Positions 7,552 to 16,672 of a stretch of DNA of 36,752 nt are shown one piece after another. Position numbers and translations under genes: made by a program. Source of the stretch: Pseudolabrys sp. (GTDB lineage: Bacteria > Pseudomonadota > Alphaproteobacteria > Rhizobiales > Xanthobacteraceae); NCBI GenBank assembly GCA_029945495.1, contig JAQSCR010000271.1, positions 1-36,752 on the forward strand. The letters run 5' to 3'. The notes beneath the pieces were generated by a model. The model did not search any database, was not told the origin of the DNA, and was given only the letters and a program-made list of their open reading frames with translations. Every line of letters begins with the position of its first letter. Positions within the stretch are counted from its first letter, which is position 1.

Positions 7552-8421
7552 TCAGGCCATGGCAGGGCTTACAGACATCCGCAACGCCAGATCATGCGCG
7601 TAGCGCGCGGTATTTTCGAAACCGCCGAACGAGAAATAATGCGGTGCGATGGCGCCGATACCGGACGCTTCGGCGGCCAGTTCCCTGACGATCTCTTCCG
7701 GTCCGACATTGCCGAGCAGGCTGGCCGCGGCGCCGGAGGCCATGCCGCGCATCGACGCGTTGACGCCGCACAGCTTGGCATAACGCAACAACGACTTGAA
7801 ACTGGTTGGCCCGGCCAAGCCGACCTGAACCGGCGTGGTGATGCCTTGCGCGCGCAGGCGTTTAAGCCAGGCGACGATCGGCGCGGCTTCGAAAGCGAAC
7901 TGGCTGACGATGGTGACACCGAGGCCAGCATCGGCCGCCGCCGACAGCTTCGCCGGCAAGGCGGCATCGATCTTGTCCTGATCGATGCGGGAGTGGCCTT
8001 CGGGGTATCCGCCGATGCCGATATTTTCGATGCCTGCTTCGCGCAGTCTGCCGTTACGAATGACACTGAGCGCATCGGCATAAGGCCCGGCCTGATCGAT
8101 ATCGCCAGCGATCACCAGCACCCGTCTGACGTCGGCGTCGCCGCGCAGCCGGGCGACGAAATCGTCGAGTTCGGCCTTCGACGTCATGCGTCGGGCCGAC
8201 AGATGGACGACCGGTTCAAGCCCGGCTCGCCGCGCTTCGCCGGCGAGAACCGCGAGGTCAGGCAACGACTGGGTCGGCACCGAGCTGATAAACAGCTGCC
8301 GGCCTTTGCCGACAACACCGGCAACCGCGGCAATCTCGGCGGGCTTCGGCCGCGTCGCCTCGATCGAATAGCCGTTTACAAACGCAGCCGCTTGGCCGGT
8401 GGTCGCTGAACGAACTAACAT
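7552..8421 (-). CDS. Methylenetetrahydrofolate reductase-like protein (MetF family)
   Basis: 289 aa TIM-barrel flavoprotein family. MetF hallmarks are present: an early SIEATRP segment (equivalent to the catalytic Glu near residue 28 of E. coli MetF), VLVIAGD (MetF LRGD region), IGGYPEGHSRI (MetF GYPEVH-type motif) and VSQFAFEA (MetF QFFF). MetF interconverts 5-methyl-THF and 5,10-methylene-THF. Beside a LigM-type demethylase the likely direction is oxidation of methyl-THF, returning folate to the one-carbon pool. The sequence is divergent from housekeeping MetF, so this is probably the dedicated catabolic copy. Start ATG 8421 with an AAAGAGGCGAC ribosome site. The next gene upstream on the same strand is the HTH-methyltransferase gene, 47 nt away, suggesting a two-gene unit. 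Confidence 0.85.
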   Translation of the reverse strand: MLVRSATTGQAAAFVNGYSIEATRPKPAEIAAVAGVVGKGRQLFISSVPTQSLPDLAVLAGEARRAGLEPVVHLSARRMTSKAELDDFVARLRGDADVRRVLVIAGDIDQAGPYADALSVIRNGRLREAGIENIGIGGYPEGHSRIDQDKIDAALPAKLSAAADAGLGVTIVSQFAFEAAPIVAWLKRLRAQGITTPVQVGLAGPTSFKSLLRYAKLCGVNASMRGMASGAAASLLGNVGPEEIVRELAAEASGIGAIAPHYFSFGGFENTARYAHDLALRMSVSPAMA

Positions 8422-8468
8422 GTCGCCTCTTTAAACTCCTCGATTTTTCTATGCGCCGATGCGCTGCG

Positions 8469-9878
8469 TCATTCCCGGCGCCGTGAAATCACAAATGACT
8501 CGTCGTAGAACCACAGCCCGCCGTGCTTTTGCAGCGTGTCGCGCGTCGCCTCGATGTAGCGGCGGTCGCTGTTGACGTCGCTCAAGCGGTCGTCCTCCAC
8601 CTGCGCGACATAGACCGCCGCGTTCCAGGCGGCGAGCAGCGTCGAGGTGCCGATCGACGACGAGACTTCCGACGGCAGCGTGTGCATGTCGTAGCGGAAC
8701 AGCGAACGCTGGTCGGAATAGGCGTTGAAGTTGAGGTCGCGCGCCGCCGAGCCCAATTCGTGCTTGGTTTCCTTGAGCAGGTCGTGGCGGCTGTGCGTGA
8801 ACGGATTGTCCTCCGGCCACACTGTGTGAACGATTTCCATCGCCGGATCGTGGCCGTAGGACTGGATCGCGATCATGCGGCCGCCGGGGCCGAGCGCGCG
8901 CGCCAGCGGCGCCAGCACGCGCTTGGCCTTGAACTCGAGCGAGGCGCGGGCGCGATAGGGCTGCGAAGCGATGACCAGATCGTAGTCGGCGGTGGTGCCG
9001 CCCGGCTTCGGGATGACCTGATCGAGCAGGAAGCGATGGTCGTTGCGGTAGATCACCAGCACGACCGGGCGCTCATAGACCGGATTGCCGCTCTTCGGCG
9101 ACACTTTCGCCTTCCAGCTTTCGGCAAGGAACGGCTCGAGCGCGGTGATCTGCTCTTCGAACGTGTGGGCGGTGCCGCCGTCCATCGCCAGCTCTTTCCA
9201 CACCATGCTGGTGGCCGCCGACAGCGACTTGGCGGCGAGCCACGGCGCTTCGGCATAAGCGAGATTGGTCAGCACCAGCACCGTTGAGGGATGCTCGACG
9301 AAACGGTCGGCCATCTTGTGCAGCGTCAGGCGGACGTCTTCGAGGCTGATTTCCTTGCCGACAATGTAGTGCGGCATGGTCGGGAAGCGGTCGTGCATCG
9401 AGCGCATGACGCGGGTCAGCACACCGCCGTCGCCGATGCCGGCGTCGAACACGCGCACCGCCGGCGGACGCGGATGAATATTGGCCAGCTCCAGGCTGAC
9501 GCGCTGCGCGACCTCCCATTTCTCGCTGCAGGTATTCACGAACAGCAGATATTTCTGGCGATTATCGAAGAAGCGGAAATTGCGTTGCGGATCGTCATCC
9601 GTCTGGTTCGTGGCCATTGGCGGCGCCTGCGGTTTGATGATGGGTAGCGATTGCGCGGAAGGCGCGTCGAAAAGCACACGGCGACGCGCCGGGGCGCCAT
9701 CACCGGTTTGCGACATGAAGGCGCGGATACGGTCCAGCGTGTCGGTGGTGATGCGGCCGCCATTGCGCAGCCGGCTGGCGAGCTTGCCGTCATTGACGGC
9801 GCGGCGTCCGAAGGTTGATTCGGCTAAGCCCCGCTGGCGGCAGAATTCACTGATCTCCTGGAGAATGACCTCGTTCAT
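8469..9878 (-). CDS. Predicted SAM-dependent methyltransferase with N-terminal helix-turn-helix
   Basis: 469 aa from ATG 9878, chosen for its CGAGGAAACACC ribosome site; an in-frame upstream extension to 9965 lacks a clear one. Residues about 1-60 look like a small HTH: LAESTFGRRAVNDGKLASRL, then the GGRITTDTLDRIRAFM part. A proline/glutamine-rich linker follows. The main body is a Rossmann-type methyltransferase, with motif I VFDAGIGDGGVLTRVMR and a DYDLVIASQPYRAR strand-loop where class I enzymes carry motif IV. The C-terminal 120 residues (PFTHSRHDLLKETKHELG and following) match no domain I know. The substrate is unknown. The gene is next to metF-like and the pca operon, and its upstream region carries an array of GTGGGCA repeats. 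It may be a regulator that senses SAM or methyl status; that is speculation. Confidence 0.6.
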   Translation of the reverse strand: MNEVILQEISEFCRQRGLAESTFGRRAVNDGKLASRLRNGGRITTDTLDRIRAFMSQTGDGAPARRRVLFDAPSAQSLPIIKPQAPPMATNQTDDDPQRNFRFFDNRQKYLLFVNTCSEKWEVAQRVSLELANIHPRPPAVRVFDAGIGDGGVLTRVMRSMHDRFPTMPHYIVGKEISLEDVRLTLHKMADRFVEHPSTVLVLTNLAYAEAPWLAAKSLSAATSMVWKELAMDGGTAHTFEEQITALEPFLAESWKAKVSPKSGNPVYERPVVLVIYRNDHRFLLDQVIPKPGGTTADYDLVIASQPYRARASLEFKAKRVLAPLARALGPGGRMIAIQSYGHDPAMEIVHTVWPEDNPFTHSRHDLLKETKHELGSAARDLNFNAYSDQRSLFRYDMHTLPSEVSSSIGTSTLLAAWNAAVYVAQVEDDRLSDVNSDRRYIEATRDTLQKHGGLWFYDESFVISRRRE

Positions 9879-9980
9879 GGTGTTTCCTCGAACGCGCTTT
9901 TTGCTGGCTCTGTTGGCCATGGCGCCCGACAGCGAACCAAGCGGGAGATATTTCGTCAACCACAAAGTGGCATGAAAAAA

Positions 9981-10121
9981 GTTGGGCAGCAGAAGTGGGC
10001 AGCGAATCTAAGGCTAAACGCCAACAAATGCATGGAAATTAGATTTTCCGAAAGCATACGCAGGCAGCATTGGCACAAGGTAGTGGGCAAAAACGCCAAT
10101 TCCAGTGGGCAGACGTGGGCA
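9981..10121 (+). repeat. Array of GTGGGCA direct repeats
   Basis: AGTGGGCA occurs at 9994-10001, 10082-10089 and 10104-10111, CGTGGGCA at 10114-10121 and GTTGGGCA at 9981-9988. Starts of neighbouring copies are 13, 88, 22 and 10 nt apart, so two intervals are near one helical turn or two. One more AGTGGGCA sits at 5852-5859 in the O-demethylase promoter region. They may be binding sites for a regulator, perhaps the adjacent HTH-containing protein. Confidence 0.5.
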
Positions 10122-10154
10122 ACGGGAGTCCGGTCGGCCGGCCGCAAAACGGCG

Positions 10155-10185
10155 AAATCCGGGCCGGCAGCGCCGACCCGGATTT
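10155..10185 (-). terminator. Hairpin terminator of the pca operon
   Basis: The inverted repeat AAATCCGGG (10155-10163) with CCCGGATTT (10177-10185) encloses a nested CGGC-agc-GCCG stem with one mismatch between, giving about 13 paired bases. It lies 25 nt after the pcaG stop on the minus strand. The downstream tract on that strand (CGCCGTTTTG) is only moderately T-rich. Confidence 0.6.
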
Positions 10186-10210
10186 CCAAAGAAGATGATC
10201 GTAACGCAAT

Positions 10211-10819
10211 CTAGATTTCGAAGAAGACGGTTTCGTCGCCGCCCTGCACCCGGATATCGAAACGGTACTGGTGATCGGTGCCGGGCTGCTTGTGGGCAAT
10301 GAGGGTGCCGCGACGATCTTCCGGCACCAGCGTCAGGATCGGGTCGCTGGCGTTGGCGGGCTCGTCATCGAAATACAGCCGCGTGTAGACCTGCCGGAGC
10401 ATGCCGCGCGAGAAGATGCAGACCACGATGTGCGGCGCCTGCGGTTTGCCGCCCGGCCCGGGCACCTGCCCCGGCTTGATGGTGTCGAAGGCAAAGACGC
10501 CGGCCTTGTCGGTCGCCGAACGGCCGAAGCCCTTGAACTTGGTATTGGGCGCGCGGTTGTCACGCGCATGGGCATAGCGGCCCTGGCTGTCGGCCTGCCA
10601 GATTTCGATCATGCAGTCGTTGATCGGCAGACCGTCGCCGTCGAGCACGACGCCCTCGATGCGAATGCGGGTGCCGGACGCGTCCGGCGTCACCAGATTG
10701 GATTCGACGGTGTTCTTCCAGCTGTAGCTGCCGTTCGGGTCCCATTCGCAGCGGCCCTTGGGCGTGAGGCCATAGGCGAAGAACGGACCGACGGTCTGTG
10801 AAGGTGTGATTTCGGACAT
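10211..10819 (-). CDS. pcaG: Protocatechuate 3,4-dioxygenase alpha subunit
   Basis: 202 aa, the usual PcaG length. It starts with the family signature TPSQTVGPFFAYGL and keeps the intradiol dioxygenase core (IEGVVLDGDGLPINDCMIEI, WQADSQGRYAHA). As expected for the alpha subunit it does not carry the full iron-binding set, which is in PcaH. With PcaH it cleaves protocatechuate between the two hydroxylated carbons to 3-carboxy-cis,cis-muconate in the cytosol. Start ATG 10819 follows GAGGAAAAACATA. It is the last gene of the operon, 78 nt after pcaH; a REP-like element occupies that gap, which may loosen coupling between the two subunits. Confidence 0.95.
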   Translation of the reverse strand: MSEITPSQTVGPFFAYGLTPKGRCEWDPNGSYSWKNTVESNLVTPDASGTRIRIEGVVLDGDGLPINDCMIEIWQADSQGRYAHARDNRAPNTKFKGFGRSATDKAGVFAFDTIKPGQVPGPGGKPQAPHIVVCIFSRGMLRQVYTRLYFDDEPANASDPILTLVPEDRRGTLIAHKQPGTDHQYRFDIRVQGGDETVFFEI

Positions 10820-10833
10820 TATGTTTTTCCTCT

Positions 10834-10882
10834 GCGCGTGATCTTTTCCGAAAACCGGTTCCCACTTTTCGGGATCATGCGC
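10834..10882. repeat. Rhizobiales-type REP-like palindrome between pcaH and pcaG
   Basis: Imperfect inverted repeat with ends GCGCGTGATC and GATCATGCGC and the inner segments CCGAAAACCGGTT and CCCACTTTTCGGG. I recognise it as a dispersed element frequent in Rhizobiales intergenic DNA. A related copy is at 32883-32966. It lies inside the pca operon, between the two subunits of one enzyme. Confidence 0.75.
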
Positions 10883-10897
10883 GGCTGTTCGTTTTTG

Positions 10898-11605
10898 CTA
10901 ATGTTCGTCGTTGTCGAGCGGGGTCGCTTCGCGGCCGCGCAGCACGATGTCGAAGCGGAAGGCCAGCGCCCAGCCCGGCTCGGTGTTCTCGAGATCGAAT
11001 GTGGAAACCATGCGCTGGCGCGCCTTCTCCTCGGTCACCGAATTGAAGATCGGGTCATACGGGAACAGATAGTCGCCGGGGAAATACATCTGGGTGACCA
11101 GCCGCGACAGGAACGAGTGGCCGAACACCGAGAAGTGGATGTGGTTCGGCCGCCAGGCGTTGTGGTGGTTGCCCCACGGATAAGCGCCCGGCTTCACCGT
11201 GATGAACTTGTAATAGCCTTTGGCGTCGGTGACGGTACGCCCGGCGCCAGTGAAATTCGGATCGAGCGGCGCCGGATGCTGGTCGACGTTATGGACGTAA
11301 CGGCCGCAGGCATTGGCCTGCCACAGCTCGACCAGCGCGTTCGGCACCGGGCGCTTGTCCTCGTCAAGAACGTGGCCATGCACGATGATGCGCTCACCGA
11401 GCGGCTCGCCCTTGTGCTGCTTGGTGAGATCGTTGTCGCCTTCCTGGATCGCGTCATGGCCGTAAACCGGGCCGGTCAGCTCCGACAGAGTGTGCGGCAT
11501 GATCATCAGCGGCTTCGACGGCGAGCGCTTGACCGTGCTCTTGTAGCCGGGCGAGAGATGCTTGGGATAAGCATCCAGGCTTTTCGTTGGAAAAATCAGC
11601 GACAT
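10898..11605 (-). CDS. pcaH: Protocatechuate 3,4-dioxygenase beta subunit
   Basis: 235 aa, catalytic subunit of the intradiol ring-cleavage enzyme. The non-haem Fe(III) ligands are all present with the spacing of the Pseudomonas enzyme: Y103 (CGRYVH), Y142 (GAYPW), H155 and H157 (RPNHIHFS). The conserved active-site arginine R152 precedes them. The start was placed at ATG 11605 (MSLIFPTKSL), preceded by AAAAAGGACAACAAC; an in-frame upstream extension to 11719 would run into the thiolase gene and was rejected. It is 22 nt downstream of the thiolase gene stop. Together with PcaG it opens protocatechuate, the product expected from vanillate O-demethylation. Confidence 0.95.
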   Translation of the reverse strand: MSLIFPTKSLDAYPKHLSPGYKSTVKRSPSKPLMIMPHTLSELTGPVYGHDAIQEGDNDLTKQHKGEPLGERIIVHGHVLDEDKRPVPNALVELWQANACGRYVHNVDQHPAPLDPNFTGAGRTVTDAKGYYKFITVKPGAYPWGNHHNAWRPNHIHFSVFGHSFLSRLVTQMYFPGDYLFPYDPIFNSVTEEKARQRMVSTFDLENTEPGWALAFRFDIVLRGREATPLDNDEH

Positions 11606-11627
11606 TGTTGTTGTCCTTTTTCGAAAA

Positions 11628-12833
<1,206 letters not shown>

Positions 12834-12876
12834 ATTCACGTCCTTTACTACGCCGCCACTCTATCCTATCGGCAGC

Positions 12877-13647
12877 TTACGCCGCCGCATGAGCGCGGTT
12901 GGTGCGCGCATGCAGCTCGCGCAGCACGTCGAGTTCCTTGGCCGTCGGCACCGGTGTTTCCGCCACTTGCGCGGCTAACTTGACCGGCCAGCCGGTATTT
13001 TCCTGGATCTGCTCGCGGGTCACGCCCGGATGGATCGAGACCACCGTCATTTCCTTGGTCGCCGGATCGGGAGCCCAGATCGCCAGATCGGTAATCAGCT
13101 TGGTTGGGCCCTTGGTCTTGACGCCCAGTTTGGCGCGGCTGTCGCCGCCGCTGACGTGGCCGATCGATGTGACGAAATCAAGCTTGTCGACGAAGCTGCG
13201 CTTGCCCTGCGCCATGATGATAAGGATTTCACCGCAAGACGTGGCGATTTCCGGCGCGCCGCCGCCACCAGGCAGACGGACCTTCGGTCTGTCGTAAGGA
13301 CCGACCACTGTGGTGTTGAGGTTGGCGTATTTGTCGATCTGAGCGCCGCCGAGGAAGCCGACCTTGATGCGGCCGCCTTGCAGCCAGTAGCGGAACATTT
13401 CCGGCACCGACACCGTGGTCAGCGCGGTCTCGCACAATTCGCCGTCGCCGATCGACAAAGGCAGCACGGTCGGCTTGGTGGCGAGCGTGCCGGATTCATA
13501 AATCAGGGTGATATCCGGCGCATGCGTCAGGCGCGCGAGGTTGCAGGCCGCGGACGGCTGTCCGATACCGACGAAACATATGTCATCGTTCTTGAGCGCG
13601 CGAGCCGCGGCAACCGTCATCATTTCGGTCGGCTTGTAATCGGCCAT
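12877..13647 (-). CDS. pcaJ: 3-oxoadipate CoA-transferase subunit B
   Basis: 256 aa, of the glutaconate-CoA-transferase-like branch that includes CatJ/PcaJ. The catalytic glutamate is seen at E51 in the motif IYESG. With PcaI it moves CoA from succinyl-CoA to 3-oxoadipate. I chose ATG 13647, which has GGAG 8 nt upstream; a GTG at 13656 overlapping the pcaI stop is also possible. The gene directly follows pcaI, and translational coupling is likely. The product is cytosolic and would form a heteromer with PcaI. Confidence 0.9.
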   Translation of the reverse strand: MADYKPTEMMTVAAARALKNDDICFVGIGQPSAACNLARLTHAPDITLIYESGTLATKPTVLPLSIGDGELCETALTTVSVPEMFRYWLQGGRIKVGFLGGAQIDKYANLNTTVVGPYDRPKVRLPGGGGAPEIATSCGEILIIMAQGKRSFVDKLDFVTSIGHVSGGDSRAKLGVKTKGPTKLITDLAIWAPDPATKEMTVVSIHPGVTREQIQENTGWPVKLAAQVAETPVPTAKELDVLRELHARTNRAHAAA

Positions 13648-13652
13648 TGTCG

Positions 13653-14513
13653 TCACTCCGCCGCCGCTTTGTGTTTACGCGCATATTGCACGAAGGCATC
13701 GGGCCCCTTGTCGAGAACGTTTGTCTTCATCCAGGCCTGGAAGCTGTCGCGATCCTTGGCGATGTCGTCCCACTGCTTGTAGAAGCTGTTGTTGCGCGGG
13801 TAATAGCCCTGCGCATAGGACGGAAACGCGCCGCCCGGTACTTCGACAACATGGCCCACGGTCCAGTGCGGCAATACCACCGCGTTCAGGCTGCGCTCCG
13901 GCAATTCGTCGACGATCTCCTCAACCGTTACCACCGAACGCTTGGAGGCGAGCACGGCTTCCTTCTGCACGCCGAGCACGCCCTCGATCATCACATTGCC
14001 GGCTCTGTCGGCGCGTTGGGCATGGATCACCGCGACATCGGGCCGGTGGGACGGAATGGCGGCAAGCTCCTCGCCGGTGAATGGGCAGGTGATGCGCTTG
14101 ATCTTGGCATTCACCTTGGGCAGGTCGCCGCCGATATAGCCGCGAAAAATCGCGCAGGGCAGACCGGAAGCGCCGGCCTCATAGGCATTGGCCATGGCGG
14201 CGTGCGAATGCTCTTCGAGCTCGAGTTTATGCGGCCAGCCGTTTTCCACCGCGTCGCGGAAACGGTGCAGCGAGCCGACGCCGGGATTGCCGCCCCAGGA
14301 AAACACCAGTTTGCTGACGCAGCCCATGCCGATCATCTGGTCATAGACCAGATCCGGCGTCATGCGCACCAGCGTGAGATTTTTCCGGCCCTGGCGGATG
14401 ATTTCATGGCAGGCGGCGTGCGGAATGAGGTGCGTGAAGCCTTCCAGCGCAATCGTATCGCCGTCATGGACGGCCATTGCGATAGCGTCGGCAAGTGACG
14501 TAATGCGCGCCAT
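13653..14513 (-). CDS. pcaI: 3-oxoadipate CoA-transferase subunit A
   Basis: 286 aa, first gene of the pcaIJFHG operon. It begins MARITSLADAIAMAVHDGDTIALEGFTHLIPHAA, here read as two parts: the DGDTIALEGFTHL loop is typical of CatI/GctA-type CoA-transferase A subunits. FSWGGNPGVGSLHRFR and VMIEGVLGVQKEAV are further family blocks. It pairs with the catalytic subunit encoded just downstream. The upstream 100 nt is shared with the divergent DUF3237 gene and holds a TCCCG-GTTG-CGGGA inverted repeat (14523-14536) that could be a leader hairpin. No regulator gene is adjacent, so the pca regulator is presumably elsewhere. Confidence 0.9.
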   Translation of the reverse strand: MARITSLADAIAMAVHDGDTIALEGFTHLIPHAACHEIIRQGRKNLTLVRMTPDLVYDQMIGMGCVSKLVFSWGGNPGVGSLHRFRDAVENGWPHKLELEEHSHAAMANAYEAGASGLPCAIFRGYIGGDLPKVNAKIKRITCPFTGEELAAIPSHRPDVAVIHAQRADRAGNVMIEGVLGVQKEAVLASKRSVVTVEEIVDELPERSLNAVVLPHWTVGHVVEVPGGAFPSYAQGYYPRNNSFYKQWDDIAKDRDSFQAWMKTNVLDKGPDAFVQYARKHKAAAE

Positions 14514-14613
14514 AAGTTTCGTTCCCGGTTGCGGGACCGTATTTACGGCGCGCCACGGACAGGGTCAAATGGCGAAATCGGCCTCGCCGACGCGAAAGTA
14601 GGGACTCAAACGA

Positions 14614-15075
14614 ATGGCCGCCATGCTGGGGACGCAACCGATTTTCCAAATTCATGCCGAGCTCGCCGCCATCACCAATCTGGGCCGCACGCCTTACGGC
14701 GAGCGCCGCATCATCGATATTCTCGGCGGCACCGTGGCTGGGACCAGACTGAATGGGCGCATCCTGCCGGGCGGCGCCGATTGGCAGATCATCCGCGGCG
14801 ATGGCGCCGCCGACATCCAGGCGCGCTATACCATCGAGACGGATACCGGCGCGCGCATCCTGGTATCCAGCGAAGGTTTACGGCATGGTCCGCCCGCGGT
14901 CCTGGAAAAGCTCGCGCGGGGCGACAATGTCGATCCGTCGCTCTACTATTTTCGCACCGTGATGCGGTTCGAGACCTCGGCTCCCGAAGTCTCCTGGCTC
15001 AACCGTATTTTGGCCCTGGCGCGCGGGCAGCGCGAAGCCAGCGCGGTGCGGCTTGACGTTTACGAGGTGGAATAA
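14614..15075 (+). CDS. DUF3237 family protein
   Basis: 153 aa small beta-rich protein of the DUF3237 family, recognised from an ILGGTVAGTRLNGRILPGG-like core, the DWQIIRGDGAADI motif and the C-terminal LYYFRTVMRFET block. No enzymatic function is known to me for the family; members often sit in aromatic or acyl-CoA catabolic clusters. No signal peptide or membrane segment. Its stop codon shares a base with the start of the crotonase gene (TAATG), so the two are translated together. That suggests a joint role, for example binding a CoA thioester or aromatic intermediate; this is inference. A second ATG at 14623 is a possible start. Confidence 0.75.
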   Translation: MAAMLGTQPIFQIHAELAAITNLGRTPYGERRIIDILGGTVAGTRLNGRILPGGADWQIIRGDGAADIQARYTIETDTGARILVSSEGLRHGPPAVLEKLARGDNVDPSLYYFRTVMRFETSAPEVSWLNRILALARGQREASAVRLDVYEVE

Positions 15076-15875
15076 TGGCGGCGCAACAGCTCAAAATGAC
15101 ACTCCCTGCCTCGTTGCGCGCCGAACGGCGCGGCAACGTCGCCATCGTCAGACTGGCGCGGCCGGAGAAGCGCAACGCGCTCAACGACACCATCGTGCTC
15201 GGCCTCGAGACCTTCTTCACCTCGCTGCCGGACGATATCGCCGCGGCGCTGATCTACGGCGAAGGCGACCACTTCTCCGCCGGCCTCGATCTCAGCGAGT
15301 TGCAGGAACGCGATATCAAACAGGGCATTGCCCATTCCAGCCAGTGGCATCGCGTGTTCGACAAGATCCAGTTCGGCAAAGTGCCGGTGGTCAGCGTGCT
15401 GCATGGCGCGGTGGTCGGCGGCGGACTGGAACTGGCGGCCGCCACGCATATCCGCGTCGCCGAGCGTTCCACCTATTACGGCCTGCCGGAAGGTAGCCGC
15501 GGTATCTATGTCGGCGGTGGCGGTTCGGTGCGGCTGCCGCGGCTGATCGGCGTCGCGCGCATGATGGACATGATGCTGACCGGCCGCACCTATTCGGCCG
15601 AGGACGGCCAGGCCATGGGGCTGTCGACCTATCTTACCGAGCCGGGCGACGGCTTCGCCAAGGGTCTGGCGCTGGCCGAGCGCATCGGCGGCAATACCGC
15701 GCTGACCAATTTCGCCATCACCCACATTTTGCCGCGCATCGCCGAGGTCGATCCAGCCAGCGGCTACGCGGTGGAATCGCTGATTTCCTCGATCGCCCAG
15801 GCCGACGCCGAGGCCAAGAACCGGCTGACCGCCTTTCTGGAAGGCCGCGCCAACAAAGTGACGCGCCCCGACTAG
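15075..15875 (+). CDS. Enoyl-CoA hydratase/isomerase (crotonase) family
   Basis: 266 aa crotonase fold. The oxyanion-hole segments GDHFSAGLDL and GAVVGGGLELA are present. Both acidic residues expected in a true hydratase are in place: E119 in GGGLEL and E139 in GLPEGSRGIYVGGGGS. The likely role is hydration of feruloyl-CoA or coumaroyl-CoA at the side chain; retro-aldol cleavage to vanillin (as in Fcs/Ech) cannot be excluded from sequence. The thiolase and dehydrogenase encoded at 20488-22568 favour hydration followed by beta-oxidation. The gene is coupled to the DUF3237 gene and ends 13 nt before the convergent secreted-protein gene. Confidence 0.85.
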   Translation: MAAQQLKMTLPASLRAERRGNVAIVRLARPEKRNALNDTIVLGLETFFTSLPDDIAAALIYGEGDHFSAGLDLSELQERDIKQGIAHSSQWHRVFDKIQFGKVPVVSVLHGAVVGGGLELAAATHIRVAERSTYYGLPEGSRGIYVGGGGSVRLPRLIGVARMMDMMLTGRTYSAEDGQAMGLSTYLTEPGDGFAKGLALAERIGGNTALTNFAITHILPRIAEVDPASGYAVESLISSIAQADAEAKNRLTAFLEGRANKVTRPD

Positions 15876-15888
15876 GCGCGCGACGGCG

Positions 15889-16617
15889 TCATTGCGGCAC
15901 GCCCTGGAACGCCAGGCCGTCGCCGACCTGCTCCAATGTCAGCAACGGCTTGCGCGGCAGTTTGCTGCGCGTCGTCTTGTCGGTGTCAGTGGAAATGTGG
16001 CCGGTCTTGCGCACCATCTGCTGCGTCGAATAATTGATGCTGATGTCGCTGATGACGCCGCTGTTGCGCGTCACGTCGATGCGGTCATAGCCGATCAACT
16101 CAAAACGGCCGTTCTGAAAGCGGAGCGTATAGGTCATCCGCCCCATATTGCCGCCGAAATAGCCGAGCGTGATCCTCAGCGTACCGCTTTTTATCGCCAC
16201 TTCGCCTTCCTGGATACCGTTCGGATCGAGCGGGTCCTGCTGGAACGGGTCGGTCGTGCGCGCAATAAAAGTATGATTTTCAAGGACCAGACCGTAGCCG
16301 CCTTTGTCGCCGGCGAAGACCACGGCCAGAATGCGGGGGTTGGTGTCGAAACGTTGCTTGCTTGCTCGGTCGGTCTCGATAAATTTTTTCGGGTCGTTGT
16401 CGCGCAGCACCAGGACGGCGTCGGGGCGGCCATCGCCGTTGAGGTCACCGGCCACGGCGCGTTCCAGCCGCCAGCCCGGCGGCACGAAAGCCTCATACGA
16501 CGCGGCCTGCGCCGCAAGCTTCGGGTAGACCGCCGGCGGCAGATCCGGATCGTCGTCGGCCGCCGCCGCGACGCCGGCGCACAGGAGCAGCAGCAAGATC
16601 GGGGCAATTCTTCGCAT
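15889..16617 (-). CDS. Secreted FG-GAP-like protein of unknown function
   Basis: 242 aa from ATG 16617 (GGGAGACCCG upstream). The N terminus MRRIAPILLLLLCAGVAAAA is a clear Sec signal peptide with an AAA-type cleavage site. The mature protein has VAGDLNGDGRPDAVLVL, an FG-GAP/EF-like calcium-loop signature, near residue 60, then beta-rich sequence (ILAVVFAGDKGGYGLVLE, GYFGGNMGRMTYTLRFQ). It is probably periplasmic. It shows no catalytic motif and no obvious link to aromatic catabolism. It is transcribed alone on the minus strand, divergent from the feruloyl-CoA synthase operon. A longer in-frame reading to 17052 runs into that operon and was rejected. Confidence 0.75.
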   Translation of the reverse strand: MRRIAPILLLLLCAGVAAAADDDPDLPPAVYPKLAAQAASYEAFVPPGWRLERAVAGDLNGDGRPDAVLVLRDNDPKKFIETDRASKQRFDTNPRILAVVFAGDKGGYGLVLENHTFIARTTDPFQQDPLDPNGIQEGEVAIKSGTLRITLGYFGGNMGRMTYTLRFQNGRFELIGYDRIDVTRNSGVISDISINYSTQQMVRKTGHISTDTDKTTRSKLPRKPLLTLEQVGDGLAFQGVPQ

Positions 16618-16672
16618 CGGGTCTCCCGTTTCAGCCGTCCGGCCATTCCCACCATCGCCCGGCGAGAATAGC

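Larger units (their letters stand above)
9879..10210. other. 332-nt intergenic region with GTGGGCA repeats and the pca terminator
   Basis: No convincing gene. The region between the HTH-methyltransferase start and the pcaG stop holds four exact GTGGGCA copies on the plus strand (9995-10001, 10083-10089, 10105-10111, 10115-10121), a near copy TTGGGCA (9982-9988), and a hairpin at 10155-10185. It is AT-richer than the surrounding genes from 9970 to 10080. An 80-codon plus-strand frame (9972-10214) overlaps all these signals and was not accepted. Confidence 0.6.

Noticed and set aside
9972..10214. 80-codon plus-strand frame
   Set aside because: No ribosome site or homology signal. It spans the GTGGGCA repeats and the pca terminator hairpin.
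11606..11625. TTGTTGTCC next to the pcaH start, similar to a half-site of the fcs palindrome
   Set aside because: It is the complement of the pcaH ribosome binding site and spacer, with no second arm, so the match is probably chance.
14521..14540. TCCCG-GTTG-CGGGA inverted repeat before pcaI
   Set aside because: The arms are only 5 bp and in GC-rich DNA; not enough to call an operator or attenuator.
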